The notes below the pieces were generated by a model, which saw nothing but the letters and a program-made list of their open reading frames with translations, was not told the DNA's origin and made no database searches. This document shows positions 8,872 through 17,534 of a DNA stretch of 64,000 bases, piece by piece. The stretch covers positions 1-64,000 of the forward strand of contig JAHHSD010000001.1 of the NCBI GenBank assembly GCA_020025425.1, given 5' to 3'. Within the stretch, counting starts at the first letter, position 1; each line of letters begins with the position of its first letter. The position numbers and the translations under genes were made by a program. Source of the stretch: Oscillospiraceae bacterium (GTDB lineage Bacteria > Bacillota > Clostridia > Oscillospirales > Oscillospiraceae).

Positions 8872-9258
8872 TTATTTGTAAATCGAGTCCTCTCCATTCA
8901 TTTTACAGCTGAGTCTGCGGTCAAAGGCGATCACCTTCTCCCACATTTGATGGACCTGCAGTACCTGATTGACAAAAGCGCTTTCCTCCGGCAGCTGAGA
9001 CGGCGCACCATTCAGCAGGTCTGCCAGATGCTGTCCCTCTTCCGGGGGCAGCCCCTTCCTCTGCTCCTTCAATACGGCGCGGACCGCCTGAAGCTTATGG
9101 ATCGGTTCCTCCCGCATATCGATCAGCATTTGAAGGCTGACTTCATCGCCCCGGTCGGCCGCCTGGGCCATTTGTCCGGTCAGGTCCATAACCTCTGCCA
9201 ACAGGGAATACATTTTTTTCAGCTGAATCTGTGACTCCAGCAGTGCAACATTCTCCAT
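8872..9258 (-). CDS. FliT/FlgN-like helical flagellar chaperone (putative)
   Basis: A 128-residue, almost entirely helical protein with no clear motif. It lies 8 bases after fliS, and Firmicute fliD-fliS loci often carry a small FliT-type chaperone gene at this place. FliT binds the filament cap FliD before export. The N-terminal half (residues 8-60, QIQLKKMYSLLAEVMDLTGQ) resembles the amphipathic helices of such chaperones. I base the call on position, size and helical character more than on sequence identity. It could also be an unrelated FlgN-like chaperone. Confidence 0.55.
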   Translation of the reverse strand: MENVALLESQIQLKKMYSLLAEVMDLTGQMAQAADRGDEVSLQMLIDMREEPIHKLQAVRAVLKEQRKGLPPEEGQHLADLLNGAPSQLPEESAFVNQVLQVHQMWEKVIAFDRRLSCKMNGEDSIYK

Positions 9259-9266
9259 AGATCATC

Positions 9267-9644
9267 CTACTTTCCAGAATCCGCAATTTGATTGGCCTGC
9301 TCAAAGGATTCCTTCAGTTCTTTGACCATGGAACACACATGGGCCACCACCTCTTTGTTCCGGCCGATCTTCGCCCGGCCCAATTCGTAGATGTAATACT
9401 CATAGAGCTGCGCCAGGTTCCCACTGATCTCGTATTTCCGATCCAGTGTATCGTCCAGATACTGAATGATGCTGACTGCACGGTCCAACGACGCCTCAAA
9501 AACTGTATAATCCTCTTTGTCAAGGGCCAGCTCAGCCTGGGTCAATCGCTTAACCAACTCAGAATAGAGCACAATCAGCAGTTCGCCCTTAGTCATGGTA
9601 CTGACTGCCTGCTGTTTATACTGCTGAAAGCCTTTTGGATTCAT
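9267..9644 (-). CDS. fliS: flagellin export chaperone FliS
   Basis: A 125-residue FliS. The N-terminal QYKQQAVSTMTKGELLIVLY segment matches the family pattern that caps the helical bundle, and the rest is four helices, as expected. FliS holds the disordered C-terminus of flagellin in the cytosol before export. The flagellin gene is not in this window. It follows fliD after a 111-base spacer that contains a strong hairpin (9700-9742). Confidence 0.95.
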   Translation of the reverse strand: MNPKGFQQYKQQAVSTMTKGELLIVLYSELVKRLTQAELALDKEDYTVFEASLDRAVSIIQYLDDTLDRKYEISGNLAQLYEYYIYELGRAKIGRNKEVVAHVCSMVKELKESFEQANQIADSGK

Positions 9645-9699
9645 TTTGCTACCTCACCATCCGTTCTCACTATCCAAATCCATATGGATCTTGTTTCCT

Positions 9700-9742
9700 T
9701 CTAAGCCCGGGCTTCCCTGAAATCGGAAAACCCGGGCTTAGA
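9700..9742 (-). other. strong hairpin in the fliD-fliS spacer, no U tract
   Basis: A perfect 12-bp stem (9700-9711 with 9731-9742) lies directly after fliD with a 19-base loop. In the direction of transcription it is followed by AAGGAAACAAG rather than a run of U, so it does not look like a factor-independent terminator. A role in stabilising or processing the fliD end of the transcript is more likely. Confidence 0.7.
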
Positions 9743-9755
9743 TATAAACATCATG

Positions 9756-12299
9756 TTAGAAGCCGCCCATCATTCCTGCAAGCGCGGAGCTCTGAGAGTT
9801 CATCTGTGCAATCATCTGCTCCATCTGAGAGAACTGTCTGGTGTACCGATCGATCTGAGAATTCATCTTGCTCTCCATTTTCTCGATCTGGGCGTTCCAG
9901 CGGTTGATCTCCTGCTGCATCACGTTGGTGTAGATAGACGTGGGGGACAGAGGGGAGCCGGCCTTCTCGACCAGGATGCCCTTGTCACCGTGGACCTTAC
10001 CATACATATCCAGCGGCTTCTTGATGGCCTGCATCAGGCCGTCGGAGCTGGCACCATTCTCCTTGCTCTTGGTAAAGACGTCCTTCACCTTGTCGGGGGT
10101 GGCCTTAATAGCCTGGCGCAGGGCGTCCTCATCCAGCTTCAGGGTGGACAGGCCGCCCTTGTACTCCACGGTGATACCGATGGCTCTCATATCGGCGCCA
10201 TCCTGGCCGGCGGGGCTAATTGCCTGGCGAAGCTGGTCGTAGAGTGCAGAGAGGTCACGATCCGCAAAGAGGATACCCTGCTTGGCCTTCTCCTCGTGGG
10301 CCTTGATGGCACTCTCGCTCATGCCCTCGCGGTCCTTATCGGTCAGGGGCTCGTAGTACTTGCCCTTTCCGTTCTGAACAGGAAGATTAGAGAATGCGTT
10401 CTTCAGCTCGGTGACCATCTCGTTGTAGTCCTTGACCATCTCCTTGACGGCGTCCACGATCTTGTCCGGATCGGCGTCAGCCTTGAAGGAGACTGAGTCG
10501 GCAGCCGCAGCGGTTTTATCCAGCTCGTATGTGGGATCCTGCCCCTCGGGTGCGGTATTCTTATAGTTGAAGGTTCCTTCCAGCTTGATGTTCAAACCGT
10601 CGATGTTGAAGTCGTTGCTGTTGCGCTCCACATCCACCATCTCAGTGTTGTTGACCTTCATGGAGAAGATCGCATCCTTACCCTCGGTGTAATTGTCCGG
10701 ATGGTCCTCCACTTTACCAAACATCTTGCTGGCCAGGTCATCGCCCATGGAGACCTTGCCTATAGTACCGCTCTCCTTGGCGGTAAAGGTGAACTCGTCG
10801 GTAGTGCGGGAGTAGCTGACCTTGACACTGGCCTTGGAATTGCCGTTGATCTTGTTCAGGACGGTTTCCATCTGGGTGTCCTTGTTGAAGCTGCCCACTC
10901 GCTCGCCGTTGATGGTCAGATCGTAGAGGGCGTTGCCCTTGTCGTCCACGCGGACCCATTCGTCAGTCTCCTTGCCGGATGCGTCCTTGGCCTTGACCAC
11001 CCGATAGCCCTCTTCGTCCACATAGTAGTCGGCGGCACCGTTCTGCCCCTTGCGGAAGGTGACCTTGCCCTCAGCTTTGGACTGAGCAAGTCCCTCGAAC
11101 AATTTATCGCCAAACACGTCGCCCAGATTCTTCCGGGTATCCACGAAGGTGGAGGCATCCTTCTCAAAGCCCAGCACCTTGACGGCATCGCCCTCCAGAA
11201 TCAGGGTGGAGCCCTGCTTGGCGGAGAACTTCAGGCCGTCTTTCTTGTCGTTGAGATCCACCGTGACCTTTCCGGTGCCGAAGGCCTTGTCGGCCTGCTC
11301 CTGGATGCTCTTCTTCAGGCCCTCCAGATCAGCAAAGGTGCCATTCTGATTGTTTCCGGCCGGATCGAACTTGGGCAGGGTGATCTCTCTGGACTTTCCG
11401 TCCACATTGATGGTCAGCGTCTTGCCGGACAGATAGTCGCCAGCCTTCTGGCTGTCATCAAAGAGCTTCTTGTCCTTCATGTTGATGGTGGTAACCTGAT
11501 CCTTGTTGAAATCGGTCTTGTTCTCAATTTCAAAAACCTTTTTCAGATCACCGGAGGCTCCAACGACACCTACGCTGTTTGTATCACCGGACTCTGCCAG
11601 CTTGAATTCGATATTGCCTTCGCTGTTGACCTCGGCTTTGATCTTGTCAGAGGCCTTGTAAGTGCTCTCACCAACTGCGAGATTCTGCTCACCCAGCTTT
11701 TTGTTGATGGCCTCGGCAAACTCCTGAGGAGTCTTAAAGACCTCGTCCTTGCTGAAGGAGATGTCCACCTTCTTGTTGCCGTAGGAAACAGACAGGGAGC
11801 CGGAGATATTGCTGACCTCGATGACCTTGTCCAACTCGATGGTGCCGCCGCTGACGCTGGGCGTGCTGCTGCTGCCGCCGCCCAGACCGGACACCTTGTA
11901 CTGCGCCGCCTGAGCCAGCTGCTTGACGCCCAGAATCTGGATGTTACTGCTGGTCTGACCGGAGGCAGAGACCTTGTCCTTGTAAGTGCCCGTAGTGGAC
12001 ATCTTGATCGCGCTGTTGAAGAAGCTGCCGGACATCAGGTTCGTGGGAGAGGCATAAGACATGTATTTATCGGAAAATGATGACATTTTCTCGATAATAC
12101 TCCGATAACCTTCCTGCCTCCACTCGACCTTCGTCCGACTCTGGATCATCTTGTTGATCTTCATTTTGTAGCCGGAAACTGCGTTTTCGATCATGGATTC
12201 AGTATCCATGCCGCTTGCCAAGCCGCTGATTATGTTACGATTCTTGTAGATACTATTGGCACTGCTGTAATTGTTGTTGATTCCATTTATGTATGCCAT
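9756..12299 (-). CDS. fliD: filament cap protein FliD
   Basis: An 847-residue FliD, well above the common 450-650. The conserved N-terminal cap domain is at about 20-110 (ISGLASGMDTESMIENA). A long, beta-rich central part (about 110-620) carries the extra length. The FliD_C region includes LSALYDQLRQAISP, and the last 55 residues are a Gln/Met-rich coiled coil. There are no cysteines. FliD sits at the filament tip and guides flagellin folding; the enlarged centre is the surface-exposed part, so it probably gives a bulky, variable cap. A sigma-28-like element lies about 70-100 bases upstream. It is transcribed with fliS and the FliT-like gene. Confidence 0.95.
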   Translation of the reverse strand: MAYINGINNNYSSANSIYKNRNIISGLASGMDTESMIENAVSGYKMKINKMIQSRTKVEWRQEGYRSIIEKMSSFSDKYMSYASPTNLMSGSFFNSAIKMSTTGTYKDKVSASGQTSSNIQILGVKQLAQAAQYKVSGLGGGSSSTPSVSGGTIELDKVIEVSNISGSLSVSYGNKKVDISFSKDEVFKTPQEFAEAINKKLGEQNLAVGESTYKASDKIKAEVNSEGNIEFKLAESGDTNSVGVVGASGDLKKVFEIENKTDFNKDQVTTINMKDKKLFDDSQKAGDYLSGKTLTINVDGKSREITLPKFDPAGNNQNGTFADLEGLKKSIQEQADKAFGTGKVTVDLNDKKDGLKFSAKQGSTLILEGDAVKVLGFEKDASTFVDTRKNLGDVFGDKLFEGLAQSKAEGKVTFRKGQNGAADYYVDEEGYRVVKAKDASGKETDEWVRVDDKGNALYDLTINGERVGSFNKDTQMETVLNKINGNSKASVKVSYSRTTDEFTFTAKESGTIGKVSMGDDLASKMFGKVEDHPDNYTEGKDAIFSMKVNNTEMVDVERNSNDFNIDGLNIKLEGTFNYKNTAPEGQDPTYELDKTAAAADSVSFKADADPDKIVDAVKEMVKDYNEMVTELKNAFSNLPVQNGKGKYYEPLTDKDREGMSESAIKAHEEKAKQGILFADRDLSALYDQLRQAISPAGQDGADMRAIGITVEYKGGLSTLKLDEDALRQAIKATPDKVKDVFTKSKENGASSDGLMQAIKKPLDMYGKVHGDKGILVEKAGSPLSPTSIYTNVMQQEINRWNAQIEKMESKMNSQIDRYTRQFSQMEQMIAQMNSQSSALAGMMGGF

Positions 12300-12369
12300 A
12301 ATAGCTTCCCCCTTTCAGTCGGTCCAAAAAACTTTTATATATAAATCCTATTGTAAAACCTCTATACTT

Positions 12370-12399
12370 TTGTATCGACATATAGTACAATAAAAATAA
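12370..12399 (-). promoter_or_regulatory. candidate sigma-28 promoter of fliD
   Basis: Read on the minus strand: TTATTTTT (12392-12399), 14 bases, CGATACAA (12370-12377). The downstream part fits the CGATA core of SigD/FliA -10 elements; the upstream part differs from the usual TAAA. The same pair occurs before cheA and before the GGDEF gene. The leader to the fliD ATG would be about 64 bases. Confidence 0.5.
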
Positions 12400-12437
12400 T
12401 AGTTATGATAAAATAATTATCTGCGGAGGGGATCATT

Positions 12438-13220
12438 TTGCCTCGAATTATTACCATCACCAATCAGAAAGGCGGCGTCGGAAAAACCACCACTGCCTCT
12501 GCGCTGGTTTGCGGACTTCATCAGCGCGGAGCCCGGGTCCTGGGCATCGACATCGATCCACAGGGAAACCTCGGTTTCTCCCTTGGCTTGGACATAGAGG
12601 GTCTTTCCACCCTGTACGATGTATTTACCGGCAACTGTGCCATTCAAAACACCATTGTACACACGGAGTATGGGGACGTGATCCCCTCTGACATTATGCT
12701 CTCCGGTGTGGATGTGAGCTTTACAGCCCCCGAGCGGGAGTTTATGCTCTCCCGGTGTCTTGATACCATCAAAATGTTTTATGACTTCATCATCATTGAT
12801 ACGCCGCCCTCTCTCAATCTGCTGACGATCAATGCCTATGTGGCCTCCACCGATCTTATTATCCCTATGGAGGCCGAGGTCTTAAGCCTGGTGGGAATTT
12901 CTCAGATTTTGGACACTATTGATACCGTGCGCGCTTCCTTCAACCCCCAGCTTCAGGTCCTGGGTATCCTGATCAACAAATTCGACTCCCGGACCCGGCT
13001 CTCCCGCGAGATGCTGGAGCTGGCTCAGGATATGGCAGAACAGATCGGCAGCCAGGTGTTCCCCATCCGGGTCCGCCGCGGCACCGACGTGGCCAGAGCG
13101 CCCGCACACGGACAGAGCATCCTGACCTACAAACCCAAGTCCAAACCTGCCCTGGATCTGTCCGAGTTTGTCAACATTGTCGCTGGCGACCAGTTCCCCT
13201 CTCCGGAACAGGCCCACTAA
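12438..13220 (+). CDS. ParA/MinD-family ATPase
   Basis: A 260-residue ParA-type ATPase. It has the deviant Walker A KGGVGKTT (residues 11-18) with the signature lysine K11, the DIDPQGN box after it and a Walker B-like IIIDTPPS. The start is a TTG at 12438 with GGAGGGG 7 bases upstream. There is no parB partner or basic FlhG-type N-terminus. The next gene, 21 bases on, encodes a ComFB-domain protein, so the pair is likely one unit. ParA ATPases position chromosomes, plasmids, chemoreceptor arrays and, as FlhG, flagella. The setting among motility genes that lack flhF and flhG favours a cell-placement role, but that is inference. Confidence 0.85.
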   Translation: MPRIITITNQKGGVGKTTTASALVCGLHQRGARVLGIDIDPQGNLGFSLGLDIEGLSTLYDVFTGNCAIQNTIVHTEYGDVIPSDIMLSGVDVSFTAPEREFMLSRCLDTIKMFYDFIIIDTPPSLNLLTINAYVASTDLIIPMEAEVLSLVGISQILDTIDTVRASFNPQLQVLGILINKFDSRTRLSREMLELAQDMAEQIGSQVFPIRVRRGTDVARAPAHGQSILTYKPKSKPALDLSEFVNIVAGDQFPSPEQAH

Positions 13221-13241
13221 TCCGAGCAAAGGAGATTCAGT

Positions 13242-14108
13242 ATGTCAGCCAAGAAAAGCGATCTTAATACCAGTAAAACCGCCCATGTGATGAACCTGCT
13301 GAGCCGTGGGCACAGCGCTCCCGTCGTCCCTGACAGTGGTCCGGCTGCTGAGGCAGCCGGACAGCCCAAGCCTGATGAGACACCCGCTGCCGGGGCTGCC
13401 GCTCCGGCTGCCCAAGCCGCTCCTGCCCCTTCTTCCACTCCTCCGGCGTCCCCCAGGAGCTCCCCTATTATTTCGATTATGAATGCGGACGCATCCGCAT
13501 CTGCATCAATCAAAGAGGCCCTGGAGGCCTCTCTGCTCGATGATCTGGCCAATGCGGAGAAAGCCGAGTCTGCACCTGCCGAGCCCGCCCCTGCGGCGGA
13601 GACTCCCGAGCCGGTGCCCGACGAGCCCGTTCCTGCGGCGGAGATTCCCGAGCCGGTGCCCGACGAGCCCACCCCTGCGGAGGAGATTCCCGAGCCGGTG
13701 CCCGCTGAGCCTGCTCCTGTGGCCGAGTCTCTCGAGCCTGTCCCCACTGAGCCTGCTCCTGAGGCAGAGTCTCTCGAGCCTGTCCCCACTGAGCCTGCTC
13801 CTGTGGCGGATATCCCAGCGGCCAAGGACGAGATCCCCTTCTCCATTGTCAATGTGATGGAGCTTCTGGTGGAGGAAAGCGCCGACCGCTACATCCGGAT
13901 GTTCGGCCTGTGTGATTGTGCCAGATGCCGGGCGGATGTGATTGCCGCCGCTCTGACCAACCTGCCTCCCAAGTATATCGTTATGCCGGAGCATGAGCGC
14001 AGCGCCCGCATGTCCATTTACCAGGGCAGATACAGCTCCGCCGTGACCGCGCAGATCCTCCATGCCTGCAAGATGGTGCTGGACGATCCCCACCACGACC
14101 TTCACTGA
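13242..14108 (+). CDS. ComFB-domain protein with Pro/Glu repeat linker
   Basis: A 288-residue protein in three parts. The N-terminus (about 1-100) is low-complexity with two short conserved-looking pieces. Residues 110-192 hold about five 14-residue repeats of the form APxAExxEPVPxEP. The C-terminal 90 residues (199-288) match the late-competence ComFB family: FSIVNVMELLVEE, then a cysteine cluster C224-x-C226-x2-C229 and LTNLPPKYIV. ComFB proteins have been reported as cyclic-di-nucleotide receptors in other bacteria, which fits the GGDEF, EAL and PilZ genes nearby. It is translated after the ParA gene and is followed by a strong two-way terminator. Function is otherwise unknown to me. Confidence 0.75.
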   Translation: MSAKKSDLNTSKTAHVMNLLSRGHSAPVVPDSGPAAEAAGQPKPDETPAAGAAAPAAQAAPAPSSTPPASPRSSPIISIMNADASASASIKEALEASLLDDLANAEKAESAPAEPAPAAETPEPVPDEPVPAAEIPEPVPDEPTPAEEIPEPVPAEPAPVAESLEPVPTEPAPEAESLEPVPTEPAPVADIPAAKDEIPFSIVNVMELLVEESADRYIRMFGLCDCARCRADVIAAALTNLPPKYIVMPEHERSARMSIYQGRYSSAVTAQILHACKMVLDDPHHDLH

Positions 14109-14127
14109 GCACCAATTCATTCCGCGT

Positions 14128-14165
14128 AAAAAAGGAGGACCACCCCAGGGTGGTCCTCCTTTTTT
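14128..14165. terminator. two-way terminator at the end of the fla/che operon
   Basis: An 18-bp stem (14128-14145 with 14148-14165) with six A on one side and six T on the other. It lies between the converging ComFB gene and the EAL-HDOD gene, and should end both the ParA-ComFB transcript and the 26-kb operon. Confidence 0.95.
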
Positions 14166-14206
14166 ATTCATCCATTTTATGCGTTCTTCTCAGAACATCC
14201 GACGTT

Positions 14207-15454
14207 TTACTGCTGGGCAGCCACATTGGTCAGCTGCTCCCACAGAGAATTCACATCTTCCACGCAGTTGAAATAAGTGCTGGTGATGACCTGATCGGGG
14301 ATCTCCAGCTCCTGGGCGCAGCGGGAGATGGCCGCCCAGTCGGCGGTCTCGTAGCTGAGCACCAGCTCGTAGAGGATGCCGCATCTGCCCTCGCGGGTCA
14401 GCAGGGCCTGCTTGACCTCCTCCGCCAGGGGGATGGAGGAGAGGATGTCCTCCAGGGGGGCGTCGATGATGTTGTCCAGCGTGGAGAACATACCCATCAG
14501 GTAGGCGTCCGAGCGGGAGATGGGCACGTTTTTGGCGTACCGGATCAGCTCGCTGCTGAAGCAGGCGCGCAGCAGGGATTTCTTGAGGAACTCCTCGGTG
14601 CCGCTGTCGATGCTCTGCTCGGTGTTGCTGGCGCTCAGCAGGTAGATCCACTGCTTCAGCCGGTCGATGCCCAGCAGCACCACGGCCTGGTGGATATCGG
14701 TGGTCTGGTTGCGCAGGGCAAAATATGCCGAGTTCACCATTTTCAGCAGTCCGTAGGTCAGACCGGCGTCCACCGAGATCAGGCGCTCGATCTCCTCGAT
14801 GTCGGGTTCATCCTTGGTGACGGCCACGATCAGGCGGAAGAAGTTGCTCTGGAGGAAGGCGCTGGTATTGACCTTGGTATCCATGCGCTTGGCCACTGCG
14901 GAGCCCTCGGCGGCGTCCGCCTGCATGGAGAACACCAGCTGATAGGTTTCGTCATTATCAACGTTGGTCACGATGCACTTCTTGCCCATGCTGTGCGCAA
15001 CCTCAATGGTGTTGCGGATGGTGTCCTTGGGGGTAGCCTTGGCGTCGATTTTGATGTAGTCGATCGTATCGAGGAGGGAGAGATAGCGGGGGGTAAACTG
15101 GAACTCATTCACCGCGATCTTGTATCCCTCTTTCGCATACTGATTGACAAAATGCATCGAAAGTGGGTGGATGATGACACTGTCGTCAATCTGGATCACC
15201 AGCTCTGATTTATCAAACAGATGCGGTGTCTTCTTCATGAGCAGTGTGGTGGTGAAGGTCATGAAGTTGCGGGTGCCGTGGAGGGTCTTGGCGTTGTTCT
15301 GTGTCAGGAAATGGTAAATGGTATCAGCAGCCGCGAACTCATTCTCGTTATCCTGGCTGTAAGCCTGATGATCCCCGTTGTAGAGGATCTCATAGCCAAT
15401 GATTTTGCTGTCCTGATCCTTGATAGGAATACGTACGATATACTTTCCACCCAT
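14207..15454 (-). CDS. degenerate EAL plus HDOD signalling protein (YuxH/CdgJ type)
   Basis: A 415-residue protein with an EAL-like N-terminal half (about 1-200) and an HDOD domain (about 205-395). The EAL motif is replaced by YEIL near residue 24 and the metal-binding positions are not conserved, so phosphodiesterase activity is unlikely. This layout is that of the YuxH/CdgJ group, which in several bacteria affects motility without degrading cyclic-di-GMP. It is the last gene of the main operon, 18 bases after cheV, so it should be co-expressed with the flagellum. It may still bind cyclic-di-GMP or a protein partner. Confidence 0.85.
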   Translation of the reverse strand: MGGKYIVRIPIKDQDSKIIGYEILYNGDHQAYSQDNENEFAAADTIYHFLTQNNAKTLHGTRNFMTFTTTLLMKKTPHLFDKSELVIQIDDSVIIHPLSMHFVNQYAKEGYKIAVNEFQFTPRYLSLLDTIDYIKIDAKATPKDTIRNTIEVAHSMGKKCIVTNVDNDETYQLVFSMQADAAEGSAVAKRMDTKVNTSAFLQSNFFRLIVAVTKDEPDIEEIERLISVDAGLTYGLLKMVNSAYFALRNQTTDIHQAVVLLGIDRLKQWIYLLSASNTEQSIDSGTEEFLKKSLLRACFSSELIRYAKNVPISRSDAYLMGMFSTLDNIIDAPLEDILSSIPLAEEVKQALLTREGRCGILYELVLSYETADWAAISRCAQELEIPDQVITSTYFNCVEDVNSLWEQLTNVAAQQ

Positions 15455-15472
15455 AGTGTGTGCCTCCGATCT

Positions 15473-16390
15473 TTACTCTAAGCTGAGCAGGCTGTCGATC
15501 ACGCGGACCAGATGGCCGATCTCCGGCTTGCTCATCTGCTCATCAGCGCCCAGCTCCTTGCCCTTCTGGCGCATCTCCTCGGTAATGAGGGAGGAGAAGA
15601 TGATCAGCGGGATGTGCTTGAATTCCTTGTCGCTCTTCACCAGCTTCGTCAGGCGGTGTCCGTCCATCTGAGGCATCTCGATATCCGTAATGATCAGGGA
15701 GACATAGTCCTTGAGGTTGTCCTTTCCGCGCAGGGAGGACAGGTACTCCCACAGGGCGTTGCCGTCGGGGAACATCTTGGTGTTCACATAGCCGGACTTG
15801 TGCAGGGCCTCCTCGATCATCTTGGTCAGCAGGACAGAGTCCTCAGCCACCAGGATCCAGGCGCTGCTCCGGTTCCGATTGCCCAGCTGGTCGATCTCGG
15901 ACATCTGGATGCCGGTCTCCGGGGCGATCTCAGCCACGATCCTCTCGAAGTCCAGAATCGTGACCAGATCCTGGCCGCACTGGGCGATTCCGGTGGCAAC
16001 ACCCTCCTCGCCTCTGGCCACGGTCTTGTCGGGCTTCTGGATGTCCTTCCAGGAAATACGGCTGATGCCCAGAACCGTCTGAACCCGGAATGCAATGTTC
16101 ATCTTGTTGAAATTGGTGATGATGAACAGGTCTTTGGGACCCTTCTCGCAGGGCTCACCCAGCAGATACTTGGGCAGGTCCACCACTGTGAGCACCACGT
16201 CTCTCGGCTTGAAGATACCCTCCACTGCCGGATGGGCATGGGGCATCGGCTTGACCGGTGCCGACACCAGGATCTCTTTCACTTTTGCAACGTTGATGCC
16301 ATACAGATTTCCGGCGATGGTGAACTCCATAACCTCGATCTCGTTGGTACCAGATTCCAGAAGGATCCCCCTCTTATCTTCCTCTAACAT
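15473..16390 (-). CDS. cheV: chemotaxis coupling protein CheV
   Basis: A 305-residue CheV: a CheW-like coupling domain (about 15-165) fused to a receiver domain (about 180-300). The receiver has the acidic pair in VAEDSVL, the phospho-acceptor Asp in TDIEMPQMDG and the lysine in MSKPE. CheV links receptors to CheA and, when phosphorylated, tunes adaptation. I chose the ATG at 16390 with GGGAG 10 bases upstream; a TTG 33 bases earlier has no ribosome site. It lies between cheD and the EAL-HDOD gene. Confidence 0.93.
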   Translation of the reverse strand: MLEEDKRGILLESGTNEIEVMEFTIAGNLYGINVAKVKEILVSAPVKPMPHAHPAVEGIFKPRDVVLTVVDLPKYLLGEPCEKGPKDLFIITNFNKMNIAFRVQTVLGISRISWKDIQKPDKTVARGEEGVATGIAQCGQDLVTILDFERIVAEIAPETGIQMSEIDQLGNRNRSSAWILVAEDSVLLTKMIEEALHKSGYVNTKMFPDGNALWEYLSSLRGKDNLKDYVSLIITDIEMPQMDGHRLTKLVKSDKEFKHIPLIIFSSLITEEMRQKGKELGADEQMSKPEIGHLVRVIDSLLSLE

Positions 16391-16423
16391 AACGCCACGG
16401 CTCCCTTCAATTGAAATAGACAA

Positions 16424-16906
16424 TTAAAAAACGAGTTCCTCTTTGCCATAGGACCGCACACAGCAAAGGCCGTTCGACACATCAAAAAGCAATGTTCTCG
16501 CCGTACCTCCGCCTACATCTTCCTTCAGAAGGGGGATATTCTCCCGCTTCAGCAGCATGTGGACACTGTCAATATTGCGCTGGCCTATGTTGCCCAAAGA
16601 AGAATTTCCGCTGACCTCAAACATTTTTGCGCCGCCCGCGATTTTCGCGACGATCCGCCGGCGCACCGCACCCTTCGCCTCCATCTGGCTCAACGTCTCC
16701 CGGATTCCGGTGTCCGCGTATTTCAGCGGATTTTTCCGTCCGGTCTCCATGTTCAGCGGCAGCATGATGTGTACCATGGCGCCCAGCTTGATCTGGGGAT
16801 CGTAGAGACAAATTCCGATGCAGGATCCCAAGGCGTAGGTAATGAGCATGCCCTCACGCTGGGCCATCTTCATATCAGCTATGCCGATTTTAATTGATTT
16901 ATCCAC
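16424..16906 (-). CDS. cheD: chemoreceptor glutamine deamidase CheD
   Basis: A 160-residue CheD with the catalytic set C29 (ALGSCIGI), H46 (AMVHIMLP) and T66 (ADTGI). CheD deamidates receptor glutamines and, in the Bacillus scheme, binds CheC to raise its CheY-P phosphatase activity. Consistent with that partnership, its GTG start overlaps the end of cheC by 8 bases, implying coupled translation. Confidence 0.95.
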   Translation of the reverse strand: MDKSIKIGIADMKMAQREGMLITYALGSCIGICLYDPQIKLGAMVHIMLPLNMETGRKNPLKYADTGIRETLSQMEAKGAVRRRIVAKIAGGAKMFEVSGNSSLGNIGQRNIDSVHMLLKRENIPLLKEDVGGGTARTLLFDVSNGLCCVRSYGKEELVF

Positions 16907-17522
16907 CGCTCACACCCAACTTTCTCAAGATAACGTTTAAGGAACGGATATCCGGAGAAAGGAGCAGACGACAGGGCACGGCCTTTCCGCGCCACACAAA
17001 ATCGCCGCCGATGGTCATGATGTAATCAGACTGTCCGCCATACTCAGCCATAGGAACTGCCAGAATAGCTCCCTGCATATCCACGGTAAAGGCCGGCACG
17101 GTCAGATCAATCTCGATCCCAGCCAGGCCGCTCAGCGCATTGATAAAGGTGGAGATCATAATGTTTCCGACCTCGATCATGGCCGATTTTTCAAGGTCCT
17201 GGAGCTCATTGTAGTCGTTCACCTGCTTATTGAGCATGCTCTCCAGCACCAGGTTGGCAAAGGGCAGCTGCTGCACGGACAGCATGATGCCGTTGATCTG
17301 CCCGCTCAGGCGCACCAGAACACCCGCAGTGATCTCCTCCGGACCGCCGATCCAGTCGATTGCCTCATTGTAGCCCATAATGCGGACCTCAGGCATTTTA
17401 ATCCTGATCTGCTCCCCCACCAGAGCGGACAGCGCAGTGGCTGCGTTGCCGGTTCCGATGCTCCCGATCTCCTTCAGGGTGTCCAGCTCAAGCGCACCCA
17501 AATCAGTGTAATCAGTAATCAA
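16899..17522 (-). CDS. cheC: CheY-P phosphatase CheC with one altered active site
   Basis: About 207 residues with the two-fold repeat of CheC. The second site is intact: S113-x3-E117-x2-N120 (SAMIEVGN). The first has D14-x3-E18 but Ser instead of Asn at position 21 (DTLKEIGS), a change likely to weaken that site. In Bacillus the second site matters more. The start is uncertain. A GTG at 17531 leaves no spacing to the AAGGAG site, whereas the TTG at 17522 sits 8 bases after it, so I use the TTG. It is in the late part of the main operon and overlaps cheD. Confidence 0.93.
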   Translation of the reverse strand: MITDYTDLGALELDTLKEIGSIGTGNAATALSALVGEQIRIKMPEVRIMGYNEAIDWIGGPEEITAGVLVRLSGQINGIMLSVQQLPFANLVLESMLNKQVNDYNELQDLEKSAMIEVGNIMISTFINALSGLAGIEIDLTVPAFTVDMQGAILAVPMAEYGGQSDYIMTIGGDFVWRGKAVPCRLLLSPDIRSLNVILRKLGVSGG

Positions 17523-17534
17523 GTTCCTCACTCC

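Noticed and set aside
9700..9742. Hairpin after fliD as a full terminator
   Set aside because: No U run follows on the minus strand, and I see no separate promoter for fliS in the short gap.
12438..13220. ParA gene as flhG or as plasmid partition gene
   Set aside because: It lacks the FlhG N-terminal activator helix and has no flhF neighbour; there is no parB, parS-like array or replication gene nearby, so neither label is supported.
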